Assembly: GCA_025766275.1 (NCBI GenBank)
Contig: JAFKAC010000107.1
Coordinates: 62,001-126,000 of the forward strand
DNA from: Lactarius indigo
Taxonomy: Eukaryota; Basidiomycota; Agaricomycetes; Russulales; Russulaceae
DNA: 64,000 nt
Reading direction: 5' to 3'
The notes under the pieces were generated by a model, which saw nothing but the letters and a program-made list of their open reading frames with translations, was not told the DNA's origin and made no database searches. The translations under genes and the position numbers were made by a program. Shown here in pieces: positions 12,049 through 23,111 of this stretch; within the stretch, counting starts at the first letter, position 1; every line of letters starts with the position of its first letter.

Positions 12049-12225
12049 ATGGACTCCTTCGTAATTCTCGACGTCTCCCCCGAGTCTTCCTCGACGCCCA
12101 GCTTCTCAGATCACTCCGAGGCTGAGTTGTGTGGCATTTCTGCGCCGGCCGCCAATGTGCCCGTCGACCAGCAGCATCTCACATCGACCAATGACGCCCC
12201 TTGCGCGAACTGTGTCATCGCGTGA
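12049..12225 (+). CDS. Putative farnesylated mating pheromone precursor (58 aa, CaaX end CVIA)
   Basis: A single-exon ORF of 58 residues starts MDSFVILDVSPESSSTPSF and ends with CVIA followed by TGA. Agaricomycete lipopeptide pheromone precursors are typically 50-80 residues, open with MD(S/T/A)F, are rich in Ser/Thr/Pro and end in a CaaX box that is farnesylated, clipped and carboxymethylated. This ORF matches all four traits. The mature peptide would be roughly the last 10-15 residues before the farnesylated Cys (within HLTSTNDAPCANC); the usual charged two-residue cleavage cue is not obvious, so the N-terminal cut is uncertain. It has its own TATA box and leader. No STE3-type receptor lies in this window, so it may be an orphan copy or the edge of a mating-type B region. 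A chance ORF ending in a CaaX-like tetrapeptide is the main alternative. Confidence 0.7.
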   Translation: MDSFVILDVSPESSSTPSFSDHSEAELCGISAPAANVPVDQQHLTSTNDAPCANCVIA

Positions 12226-12895
12226 CAACTCGAAATGTGTCCAGAGTGCGCATCGCGTTTCACTTTAAAGACAATCCCACTAACCCATCCCTATTCACAG
12301 AATCTGGCATTCGGATATTTCACCCGCGCTCCGGTCGCGCTGTTTCGAAGTCCTTCTTATCACTGATGTGTCAAATCGCCAACAAAGTCGCCAACATTCC
12401 TTTCTCGGACAATGTATGCGTACCTGGTGGACACTGTAGCATACCTGTTTTTTTTTCTACTGTACTTGTAGTTGCTGAATGTTAAGTGGGTGGTTGTGGT
12501 GACGGTTAAACAGAGGAACCAGGCTCAGTTTCAATCAACGTTGAAAAAAGGGTTTCCTGGCATCGTAGGGCACATAATAACCTGGTGCGCGGTCGTCACA
12601 GTGCACGTGGTCGGATGTCATGGCAAGAATTAAGCGGAATCGAATCCATAGCGTATCAACATCAACGGGTAGTACATTGTGACTAGACTTACCAAGGGGT
12701 GCGCAGGTAAGGTGGTCGCACTCACGCAGCACTCACGTACCACGCAATGCTGTTGCTGCTGTACTCGATCAGGATTTACTTACGCAAACGATGACGTAGT
12801 CTAGTATTGCCGCCGGCTCGATCAGAGCGTCCCGCCAGCTAGCGATAAGTTCGAGTTTTTTTTCCGTCTTCCATTCCATTCCCTGTCCGTGCTGT
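12226..12895. other. Intergenic: 3' region of the pheromone-like gene and promoter of PLD1
   Basis: A GTGACA...TTCACAG span directly after the pheromone stop (12222-12300) could be a 3'-UTR intron. The remainder has no coding content. A T-rich then C/T-rich leader (12856-12895) precedes the PLD1 ATG. Confidence 0.5.
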
Positions 12896-15800
12896 ATGAC
12901 TTCTCCCAATCTCGAACATAACCAGCGTAGTACTGACCGCGCTGAGAACCGTCCCGTCGACGAGGATGGACTTCAAGATGATCCGTCAACGTCCGTTCCT
13001 TCGACTTCCCAATATCGCCAAACCTCTCCGAGGCTTCTCTTCACCGACCCTTTCTCACCCGGGGAACCCAAACAAACACCGAACGGTCGACCAGGCCCTT
13101 CTTCACTAACTCCGGCCGCCCGTACTGGCCCACCCCGTTCCCTCTCTTTCTCTTACAATCATACCATCCACTCTTCTTTCTCATCCAGTAACTACATCAA
13201 TCGTAATACCGGCGACATTCTAGAGGAGCCCACTCTGCCGCGCCGCCTTACAGAGAGTGACATACTTGATGACCCATCCACGTACGACCTTACTTCACGC
13301 GAAACACAATTCCGTGGCCCATTCGATACCACACATCCGGAGCAGAAGGATCGCTATCGGGATGCCATTGATGGGCGCGGAAAGCGGAGAGAAATTAGTC
13401 GTTGGGATGACTTCAAGTCGCGTTGGCTCCCCGAAGCCCTCGCCGGTTCACCTACCGAGGAGCAGTCCGGCATCGACTGGGGAAAGGACAAGGAAGACGC
13501 GCAGGCAGAAAGCGGGCCATCGCCTCGAAAGGCCAGCTCAGCTGTCGCTTCAGGTTCTGACTCAGGTCTAGCGCTTCCTCGCTCGCAGTCGTCTGTTCAA
13601 GACAAAGGCAAGGGGCGCGAGCTCCAAGAAACCCAGACCCAAGGAAGCAAGTCTCCTACCACTGGCTGGAGTCGCCTCCGCTTCCTTATCCCAAGTGTGA
13701 TATCGCCCGTCTCAAAAGAATCGACACCGCCCTCCGCCGTCACAACGGGTGACGTGAATATCACTGACGAATTACTCGTCGGCGGTTTATCGGTCCTCAT
13801 GCTCCGTCTCTGGTTCGAGCGTGACGAGCGCGATCGAAGGCGGGTACCCATGCTTCTGCATCGACTTCGCATTCGTATCAGTGATAGCCTTCACCCGCTT
13901 GGTGGAGCGCAGTCAGTATTTCGAATCGAGTGCGAGTACGCCAATGGTGCTATGCGTTGGGTCATTTATCGTCAATTGCGTGACTTTTTGTCACTGCATG
14001 CGCACTATGCCGTCTCCAACGCATATAACCGCAACGTTGAAAAACTTCCTGAGTTCCCTCGAACGAGTAAGGTTCCCATACATATAAATGTCCAAGTGCA
14101 GTGTCTAAGTGCTTGTCCAGGTATTCCTTACTTCAAATTCCTCAAGAAAGAGAGCCGCGAGAGGGGCGCCGATGTCGGTCGAGCCGACTTCGCTCGTCTG
14201 CAGCGGGAAGTCCTCGAGAACTACCTTGTCAATCTTATCCGCGCAGTGGTAGGTACCTTCCTGAGTCAATCTGTCCACTTCACTGACCAGTATGCCCGTA
14301 TATAGATGTTTCACCCGACATCTAATCGCCTCGCAGGTTTCTTGGAAGTATCGGCACTCTCTATCCACCTTGCAAATTCTGGTGGGGTGCAGTATAAAGC
14401 AGGCTACCTTCGGATCGTGGCTTCTAGTAACAAGGGTGCCGGTTTTGGGCGCAAGTCGGCGGGTCGTCGACAGAAGAAAAAACAGAAATGGTGCGCAGTT
14501 CGCGAGTCATATCTCGTCGCAGTTGAGGAGGCCGGCGAGCTCGCTGTGTGGGACGTGTTCCTCCTCGATGCCGACTTCAAAATCGAGCGACCAACGCGTT
14601 ACTACCGCCAAGGACTAAACCTATTACACGGTGATTCTACAGAAGAAGGTGGTGCAGGGAAGCCAGATTCAGCAAGCCCCAATACGGGCAGGTCTGGTGA
14701 CAGCACGGGTACAGATCGCAAGGCACTTCTCGGTTCAATTCGCTCGCGCTTGTCACATATATTACACCCACGTCCCAACTCACGACATACAGGCACCTCT
14801 GACGTTCCCGGCCATGGGTGCGAACACCATGTCCGAGAGGACACAGAGGGAGACTCACTTGACCCCGACTCGCGTCCGCCGACTCCCATGCTCGACCCAT
14901 CTACAAATACGAATCCACTGAACGAGGATGCCACGCGCGCGCCTCACCCTCCACAGGCAGGAGCCCAGAACAAGAAGAAACGGCGTGCGTCCGGCGATGT
15001 GTCGAAGCACACGTTCTATATCGCCAACTCCCAGATGAAGTTGAAACTGTATGCGCGAAGTGAGGTATGTGCCATCGCTTGTGCCTGCACGATCTGCAAA
15101 GGTTTTCTGTAGTCGACGTGCTGAAGGGGGTTGTATCAACTATAGCGCCAAATGCTACAGTGGATTGCGGGACTTGAAAAAGTTGCGGCAACCTCACCTT
15201 TTGCCGCAAACAATCGTTTTGGCAGCTTTGCACCTATACGACTGAATGTTGCCGCTCAGTGGCTTGTGGACGGCGTAAGCATTGTTCTATTGTGCCCACT
15301 CGCGACGCAGCGTTCTTTATCCTTGGGCTCATCTGTGCCATTATGAACACCGGCGCGGAATCTAACTATATCACAGCCAGGCCCATATGGGCTGTAATGT
15401 AGTTAGACTCGGCTCCGGTGTCCGTGATAGCAGGGATGAGGATAAAGCACGCTGCGTCGAGGTGGTCCATGCCTATTGGAGGCTTATTCTCGTCACAGAG
15501 GGACTATTTCTGGAATCTGTCACGTGCGATCCTACTTGCAAAGGATACGATCTACATTCATGATTGGTGGCTATCTCCTGGTTAGTGTTAGAGAAATTCG
15601 TTCTCGTCACCATCGAGCTGACGGAGAGCAGAGCTTAGCTTACGCAGGCCCGGAATGCCGAAGTACCGCCTGGACAAGTTGTTGGAAAAGAAGGCCAAAG
15701 AGGGTGTGAAGATCTTCATCATTCTCTAGTGTGTTTATCCTCTTCTTCGCTTTTTTCTTCACTTAAGGCAGCGCAGCCAAGAAGTGTCAAGCAGGACGAC

Positions 15801-18800
15801 GCCCACTGACAGCAAGTGCGAGCGTGCTGTCATGCTGCAGTAATGTGGCAATACTGATTTGATCCAGCTACGCCAAACAACGTTTGTCCACTTTGCATCC
15901 AAACATCTTAGTTCAGCGCTCGCCGTCGCACTTCCAAACTGGCACATTCTACTGGGCACATGTGGGTTGTTGTATACACCATTGAACTTAAAAAGCGCTT
16001 ACAAAGTGCTGTAGCACGAGAAATTGTGCGTTATTGACTCGTCAATAGCGTTCACTGGGGGCCTTGACCTTTGCTTTGGGAGGTATGTCCTTTGGTGACA
16101 CCAGCTCTTGTGGTTTAACTGGCCTACTGGGAAGGTGGGATACGCCTCAACACTCCCTCGTCGATGACCCTGAGGAGGGCGAGGAGGCGATTTGGCCAGG
16201 TGATGGAGAGATCAACTCTTACGGACGCAGTGCTGATGACGTAACAGGAAAAGATTATAGTAACGCTCGGATCACTGACTTCCACACCCTTACAAAGCCC
16301 GAAGAGGATATGCACGATCGGTCGAAGATTCCTCGCATGCCATGGTAATGTTGTTTTTACTGCGTGGCACACGCAAGGCCCAACTAAGTTATAAATGTGA
16401 TGGATATAGGCACGACGTTGGCCTACAGATTGTCGGTCAACCAGCCCGAGATCTTGGTCGTCATTTCGTGCAGAGGTGAGTCCTGCTACTTGCGTTAAAG
16501 TCTAGTGGTATCGAGCATTTTTCAGGTGGAACCACCTGCTGAGGATCAAGGTGCGTGGATTTTCAAACGTGAGGTATACATTGAGCTAATGGTATGATAC
16601 CTAGAATCATTCACGCCTGATGCCATTCCTCCTTCCGCCACCCGAATATAAGCCTGGGGAACTTTCCCAGCTCGGTTTGACGGGCACCTGCGAGCTTCAG
16701 ATTTGCCGATCCGCAGGTCCATGGTCTCTTGGCACGCCTGATAAAGTCGAGTGCTCTATCCAAAATGCTTACCTCAAAGGCATGTACGCTTCTCCATACC
16801 CAAGTCTTGACTTCTGATCCCCATACAGCCATCCAGTTGTCCGAACATTTTGTATATATAGAAAACCAGTTCTTCATCACGTCGTACGTAGACCTTCTCA
16901 CTCCTCTTCTACGAGTAACTCAACACGTGAGAAAGGACAATGGTGGATGACGTTGCTATTGAAAACAAAATCGGCGATGCAATTGTCCATCGCATCATCC
17001 GCGCCCACCGCGAGGGCACAAAATGGAGGTGCTGCATCGTTATCCCCCTCCTTCCCGGATTTCCGTTCCCTGTCGACCATACCGACGCTAGCTCTGCAAG
17101 TTTAATCGTTTAATTGCCATCCGTGCCTGCACGCTAAAATAATAGCAGGTCCGAATCATTCTGGAATGCCAGAATCGCACGATTGGCCGCGGCCCCAACT
17201 CTATATTCTCACGTCTGCGTAAAGAGGGCATTAATGTCTGTCATTCGCTGACAAATCGTGCAGAATAGCTAACAGACTTCTTATCTCTTTTCCAGCCCGA
17301 CGATCATATCTCCTTGTTTTCGCTGCGCAGCTGGGCGAAGTTACGCGGTGATGTCTTGACCACGGAACTTGTTGGTGTATACCGCACGAACCAGCGGGCC
17401 ATCGCTCACATTTATCCCAGGTATATATCCACGGGAAGGTCTGTATCGTGGATGACCGCCTCGCCATCATCGGCAGCGCCAATATCAACGAGCGATCACA
17501 ACGTGGCGACCGTGATTCGGAACTAGCAGCCGTGATCCGTGATACTGACTTGATAGATGGGTAGGGAATCATTTCTTGGAGATATCTTCCTTTCTGTTCT
17601 CATGAAACCGTTTAGAAAGATGGCCGGCAAGCCTTTCAAAGTTGGCCGATTTTCCCACACTCTACGTGTTCGTCTGATGCGCGAGCACATTGGCATTGAT
17701 GTCGATGCCCTGGATGATGAGGACGTGCGAGCACATGGTTCCATCGAACGAGGGAACGAGGCAGAAATTTGGGACCCCGACCGTGAGCAGATCCAGGGGC
17801 GAGGATCCGTTACCGAGAAGGGCCACCACCACCCTGCAGAGAAGATTAAGGGCACGATGCGCTCCGTAGTAGACGCAATACGTCCAGGTGATATCCGAAA
17901 CGCTGTATGTAAGTCGTTGGCTCACTCAGAACGTCGCAGTCATCCATGGTACCGAGGACCTCGGCTCGAAAGAGATCGTCCAGGGACTTAGAAAAGTTGG
18001 ACTCGAAAGTGAGCCAGATCCACGTGTGGTTGACGCGACTGTCGAGGAGAGGAACGCCCGCGATGCGAGGAATGGCCCTATTTTTGCTGACAGTCTAGTA
18101 CCCACTCTCGAGGAGATGATCCTGGAAGAGCATCACTTACCCGTACAACGCGAGTACGGGACGTCCGTTGGGGGGAGTCGGGAGGGGGGAGCGTTGGAGC
18201 TAGGTCGAAGTGCACCAGCCGAAGAGAGGGTCGACAGTGGACATCTATCCGACGCTTCTGCTGGTGGGTCTTTGGCGCCTGAGATGGACACACAACCTCT
18301 CCAAGCGCAGATGGGGAAGAGGGATGTAGACGCGGAGGAACAGAAGGCACTGCGGGCACGCGGGACACTGCGGAAGCAACTGAACGCTAAACCCAGCCAG
18401 TCACCATGGACTATTCTGGCTCCCAAGCCGAAGTACGACGCTAATAGCTTTGAGGACCCCGTCGACGACGAGTTTTGGACAAATATCTGGGTAGCATGTG
18501 CGGTCCATAATGTAAGTCGTCCGCACGTTTCACAAAATGCCGTTGCCAACGGGCAGCTACCGCCCTAGACCGAGATCTTCCGCCGTGTTTTCCACGCCGT
18601 GCCAGACGACCTCGTGACGACTTGGAAGCATTACAGGGAGTTCGTCGCGCATCACGAGCGCTTGCTCAAGCCAGTACGTGTCACTCCCTCCTCTGAAGTG
18701 TGCTGGTCGTGAACCCGTTTTCAGCTCAGAGACGATCTTGCGCCGGAGCCTGTTGCCAGTGTCCCTTCGACAGCAATAAAGGAACGTTCATCGGATGAAC

Positions 18801-19214
18801 AGGGTGGCCAGGAACCACGGACAGAGGAAGCGTCCGCTACGCCCTCTCCGGATGAGACCCAGTCGCATTTAACAGGTGGATCATCGCGAGGGAACCTCCC
18901 CAAACACGAGAAATCCGTTAGCGAGAGGGTAGATGGGCCACACGCAAGCGAGAAGGCTAATGGCTCCGCAACCACCGACAAAAACAAAAAGACGAGAGGC
19001 GAGCCACCCTTCACGAAACAGGAAAGAGAAGAAATGGAGACGTTGCTGCGCGAGTTGTGCGGCCACTTGGGTCAGTATTTCGAGGATTTCAGCCATTCTG
19101 CGTGCTCAATCTCTACCAGTTGTTTATCCTACTCGATTTTTGGAAGGTGAAGACGTCGCGAAGAACTTTTTGTTCAACACCGACAGGTTGTTACCACTAC
19201 TAATATACAACTAG
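12896..19214 (+). CDS. PLD1: Phospholipase D1 (PX-PH type, two HKD motifs)
   Basis: Hydrolyses phosphatidylcholine to phosphatidic acid and choline at membranes, acting in vesicle traffic and signalling. The ATG at 12896 opens a disordered Ser/Pro-rich N-terminus. A PX-like part follows ([21 protein letters not shown], then [15 protein letters not shown] across an intron at 14067-14120). A PH-like part has [15 protein letters not shown] and [14 protein letters not shown]. The catalytic core starts with [32 protein letters not shown] and [24 protein letters not shown]. The first HKD half reads [14 protein letters not shown], then [20 protein letters not shown]. The second is [23 protein letters not shown]. 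The C-terminus is [19 protein letters not shown], ending in TAG at 19212-19214. At least a dozen short introns split it; the one at 15275-15498 (224 nt) is unusually long and folds back on itself. Both catalytic motifs are intact, so the enzyme should be active. Confidence 0.93.
15303..15459. repeat. Long imperfect inverted repeat (foldback) inside a PLD1 intron
   Basis: The intron at 15275-15498 has arms of roughly 70 nt. The outer ends are CGACGCAGCG at 15303 and its complement at 15450-15459. Matching blocks continue inward (CTTTATCC, ACACCGG, TCTAACTA, ACAGCC) to a centre at CCCATATGGG. The inner 31-nt arms differ at only five positions. The intron is about four times longer than its neighbours and most of it is the hairpin. 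It resembles a MITE-like or introner-like insertion. Confidence 0.75.
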
Positions 19215-19587
19215 GCATCACCCATACAGCTGTTATTTTGGGGTTTTTTTTACATCTTTCACCCGCACAAGTCCTACACACACGTTCGGCCCATAGCTAC
19301 ACTCCGATACCCGCAATTTACGAAGATAACTTGTAAATTATGGTTCTATATTTCCTTTCTTCATACATAGGCAAATCAACTGGGTGTTTGCAGCACCGTC
19401 TCGGGTCCGGACCGCCCAGCATCGTACACAAGTACACAGAACACATGGATGGAAAAGTACTTGTTACTACCGTTATGGATTACGCAAGATGGTCATAAAG
19501 CTAGCCAGAGAATAAAATAAGTCAAATAAGCAATATGATAGATGGAGGATAGATGGGTCGTCTTACTTATTCGTTCAAAGATTTCGT
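19215..19587. other. Intergenic between convergent PLD1 and a small minus-strand gene
   Basis: 3'-UTR sequence of both genes. T-rich near 19240. No coding content seen. Confidence 0.5.
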
Positions 19588-19940
19588 TCAAAGGAACCAT
19601 GGGGGACACCCGGAAGGCTCCAGGTCGCCATATGCAGACCATTCCTGGTAGCGTTTCGACCGGGCTTTGGCATTTGGGTCATGTTGACGGGACTGTGCGC
19701 GCGGGCTTTGGTGTGTCGTAGTGGACTGGGGTGTCGTGGGCGGACCGCGAACTGCGTACCCCAACGCCGCAGCGGCGGCGCCAGTCCACCATCGATTCAA
19801 CTGCTCCTTCTCTCCCTGCTTCGTCTGGTTCGAAATGGGGGGTGATGCAACTGCAATACACGGTCAGTTTTGGCAGGGAGAAGGCAAACGGAGGAGGCGG
19901 ATGGGCGGCGCTCACCTGAGTTTGTGTTGGGGTTAGACAT
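19588..19940 (-). CDS. Small conserved-looking protein of unknown function (95 aa)
   Basis: Two exons: 19916-19940 (MSNPNTNS) and 19588-19850, separated by a 65-nt GTGAGC...TGCAG intron. Together they give an intact 95-residue frame ending in TGA. The protein has a basic/polar N-terminus (NQTKQGEKEQLNRWWTG), one short hydrophobic segment (AAAAALGYAVR, about residues 34-44), a Thr/Ser/Gln-rich middle and the tail YQEWSAYGDLEPSGCPPWF. A single short membrane-like stretch after a Trp pair recalls small mitochondrial inner-membrane proteins, but I cannot name a family. The clean splice signals and distinctive tail make it likelier real than chance. The neighbouring frames over the same bases lack this consistency. 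Confidence 0.5.
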
Positions 19941-20389
19941 GTAACGATGTAATTGTGTCAGAGAGACTTTGCTTTATTGAAGAATGCCTTCGGGCGCCCA
20001 CATAAATAGGTTGAAGCGAGTAGTAACTCCGAGTCAGAAAACCTTTGTGTCTGCCCCAGCGGGGGGATCTAGACGGTCTGGATCGCGATTAGGCGTGCAT
20101 TCTCGCGCATTCCAGACAACCCCGGGCCGGTCCCGACTGAGAAGGTACCCCAGCATATTTGATGAGCATAGAATGAATGGTCGTGTGCACCGAACGGGGC
20201 CGAGAGCCGACGTACATGGCGTAACCTTGAGCCAAGGAGTCAAAGTCAGCAAGCAGGGAGAAGCCGTACAGTATGGCCGATAATTCGGAGCAGTCACCAT
20301 GCACCATGATTGTGGCGCCTGCCTCGTCCGTTCTGAGGGGTCTCGCAGCACCTAGCTCGAAGTCGGCCGGACGAGACCGCCGCCTAAGC
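19941..20389. other. Intergenic between two minus-strand genes
   Basis: Should hold the promoter of the 95-residue protein gene and the 3' end of the PHD-finger gene. Overlapping short frames are compositionally basic and look like shadows. Confidence 0.45.
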
Positions 20390-21911
20390 TTAGGCCTTCG
20401 AACGCGTAAAATACGACGCAAACACGCCACGCGGCTTGCAGCACGCATCCGTCGGCGCCGTCCGGTGGTCCGCAACTAAGACAAACCCTCCGCGTCTCGT
20501 CCCCGCGCGCTGCACCGGCCGCGGCTTGCGCATGCCCTGGCGTGGGCGCTCCGCTTCGCGCCGTTCGTGCCGCTCTAGCGTCGCGAGCATGCGCGGGTCT
20601 TCGGCCGCTAGGACCGGCAGTAGGCGTGGTCCTGCTGCTACCGGCGCCGGCGCCGGGGGCCGTAGAGATGGGGGTGATGGTTCGCGTGGAGGTAAAGGGG
20701 GCGGTGCGTGAACCGATGGGAGCCCCAAGGGCGGACCATATAGGTCTTCTATCTCATCATCATCTTCCGCCGCCGCCGGACGGGGTGGCGAGGACGGTGG
20801 CGGCGGCGGCGGGGAATGTCGTCTAGATGTCGTCTTGTGGTGGAACGAGAAGACAGAAGAGGGTGTGGGGGTTCTACTGTGCCCGGGTGCCCGGGAGAGC
20901 GAGAGTGCGCGGAGATCTAGCGTGGGCGGGTCGGTGTCAATGTCCATAGGCTCTGAGTTAGCTAAATCGGGGCCGACACTTCCAGAGGCAGAAGTGCGTT
21001 TGAAGGACCGGGAATGAGCTTGAACATACGTAGGGCCGGTAGGTTGACTCGGCGGTGTCCGTGCGAGCGGCTGAAGCATACAATCGTTCGTTAATGGGTA
21101 CGTGCAAGTCGTCCAGAACAACAGGCACGGTACCAGAGAGATTTCGCGAAGGTGCGCGGGACGTGTGTCTGGGATAGAGGTAGAGGCTACATTGCCTGAC
21201 AGGGATGCCATGTAAGAAGTCGACGGAAGCGGCGGCATCGTACGTGACCGTTCGGGTTGCGCTGCAGCTATATCTAGGGATACGGTCGTTGGATACTGCA
21301 CCGCTGGCCGCACTAAAGTCGTCATCTGGGGTTCCGTCGGCGTTTGTGGGCTGGAGAAACCAAGATCTCTTGTGGTGTGCCCGCCGTCATGTTTCAGGGG
21401 GGTTGCCACACCATCCAGGGATATTGTATTTCTCGTCTGATCACCGCGATGGGTCGACTGGGTCGGAACGGACGAAAGATCCGGTTTCTGCGACACTTGG
21501 CGATTAGAAGCCGGAGCGGCAGACACAGAGTGTGTTTGAGGATTCGGTATCTCAGCTGGACGGGAGGAGACAGTCTATTGACGCGACTACGTCTCAACGA
21601 CGTACGGAATGTAGCCCGAGGACACGAACCTCTGGGATTGTCCCAGCTTGCACTCGTTTTCTTTTGCAGCACCTGCCTATCCACGAGGACAAGCCGTTGT
21701 CTATGTCATTGTTATTTGTGGCACGAATGAGTGCCGTGAGTTCTGGATCACTCAAGGGCGGGATGTGACAACCTGCACTCCGAGGATGAAAACGATCAAG
21801 AATATTCGTATTTCATTACGCACGGTGGTGCCATCTCTTCCCACATTCAGAGCAAGAAAGCAAAAAATTGAGCGGGTCTGTCGATGTCTTCTTGCAACGG
21901 TTGCAGGACAT
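20390..21911 (-). CDS. PHD-finger-like, Pro/Ser-rich protein (about 450 aa)
   Basis: The ATG at 21911 is followed by exons 21824-21911, 21630-21772, 21134-21574 and 20390-21070, with introns of 51, 55 and 63 nt. The sum is an intact 450-residue frame. The N-terminus is a compact Cys/His module: C3-x2-C6, C20-x2-C23, W27-H28-H29-R-C31, continuing with IPPLSDPEL. This is the spacing of a PHD zinc finger, a reader of histone H3 tails. The final cysteine pair is unusual: C64 and C65 are adjacent instead of C-x2-C, so the fold is probable rather than certain. The rest is disordered, with poly-Pro (RRHSPPPPPPSSPPRP), an acidic patch (EDDDEIEDLYGPP), a helical ERHERREAERPRQ segment and a basic tail. 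No catalytic domain is visible. The third intron is frame-neutral and could be retained. Confidence 0.62.
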
Positions 21912-22036
21912 GAGTATGACGCGCTTGGGTTAGGGTTCACAGTAAGGCCTTCATCCGGCTTCACTTCACGTGCCCACATCGCCTTTTGACCAACCAAACG
22001 TCACTTGGGAATAGCTCTTGATACTTTCTAGCCACG
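21912..22036. promoter_or_regulatory. 125-bp divergent promoter between the PHD-finger gene and the SIKE-family gene
   Basis: The two start codons face away from each other with only 125 bp between them, so both genes must share regulatory sequence. No TATA box is evident. Confidence 0.55.
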
Positions 22037-23111
22037 ATGGTCATCGTCGACACTCCAGCCGGAGAGCCAGATGTGGGGCGTCTCTTCACGCTTCTCTCAG
22101 AGATTATGGAGCAGACGAACAGCCATCGGACCTATACCGCTCAGCTGCATGCCCAAGCGAGCGGGATAAAGGTATGTACCGCCGCTCGTCTCAGCTATCC
22201 TTAATGACAAGGATAAGTAGGCACAGGCAATACACTCGCAGTCGGGTTTTGTATTGAGACGGTATGCCAGCAACGGACTGTGATGTATCCGTGCCATTGC
22301 TCACAAGGAATGATTAGATTCAATATGGACATGAAGAAAGGTGCGCATTGCTGTGCGGGCCGTATATGATATGGTTGGGCTGACCGCTTCAGAGGAGTAC
22401 GATGCCGAACTAGAGCGCATGAATGCAACGATGACTGCGGAGAACTTAGCTCTGCAACACGATAACAAGCAATTAAACACGCTGATAAAAGAGTATGAGA
22501 CGACACTTGAGACTATTATGGGCCTATTCAGACAACGTGCAGTGAGTGACTTTCTTCTTGTTGTCACCTTAGCTCTTTCCCATGCGTGCGTGGGGGATGT
22601 CAGATCCCCGCCTTTCTTTGCTGATTTATTCGGTAGCACAGGCGTACATGCTAATGCCCATGATTTCTCTCAGCACGACGTCCAATGCCAAGAACTAACC
22701 CGCATCCGTGAATACGAATCGCGCATTCTCGAACGTGAAGCCGAGGCACAACTCGCGCAACTCAGTGCGCAGACGGCCTTCTCCGCGTCCCTCACGCATG
22801 TTTCCACACTCTTGCGCAGCGCGTTCCGCGCGCTCAACGGAGAGGGTGGTGACGGTGACCCGGACGCAGCAGATTGGGCCCTAGAACGCGAATGCGAACT
22901 GGCGCGGCTGGAGCACGAGAACGCCGTGTTGCGGATGTTGCTTGGCGTTCCCGGTGCTGAGGAGGAAACGCACCTGCGACTGGCGTTGCCACCACCAGAG
23001 GACGGCCGGGGCAGCGCTATGTCGGCCGTCCGGGAGAATAGCGGGGTGAGGGGAGGGCCAAAGGGAACGGTAGGACCATTTGGGACTTACAAAAAGTCAC
23101 ACGTCCCATAG
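22037..23111 (+). CDS. SIKE/FGFR1OP2-family coiled-coil protein, probable STRIPAK subunit (261 aa)
   Basis: Five exons (22037-22171, 22221-22261, 22318-22340, 22393-22541, 22674-23111) sum to an intact 261-residue frame. The 23-nt third exon is notably tiny. The start MVIVDTPAGEPDVGRLFTLL precedes heptad-rich helices. The stretch LALQHDNKQLNTLIKEYE with TLETIMGLFRQ is the family signature I know from SIKE1 and FGFR1OP2 (ENxxLR-LQxENxEL, then LExIMxKYR). These proteins are long coiled-coil subunits of the STRIPAK phosphatase-kinase complex, which in fungi controls cell fusion, septation and fruiting. A second coiled coil spans HDVQCQELTRIREYESRILER through ECELARLEHENAVLRMLLG. The Gly/Pro-rich tail is disordered. 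It is divergent from the PHD-finger gene. Confidence 0.78.
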
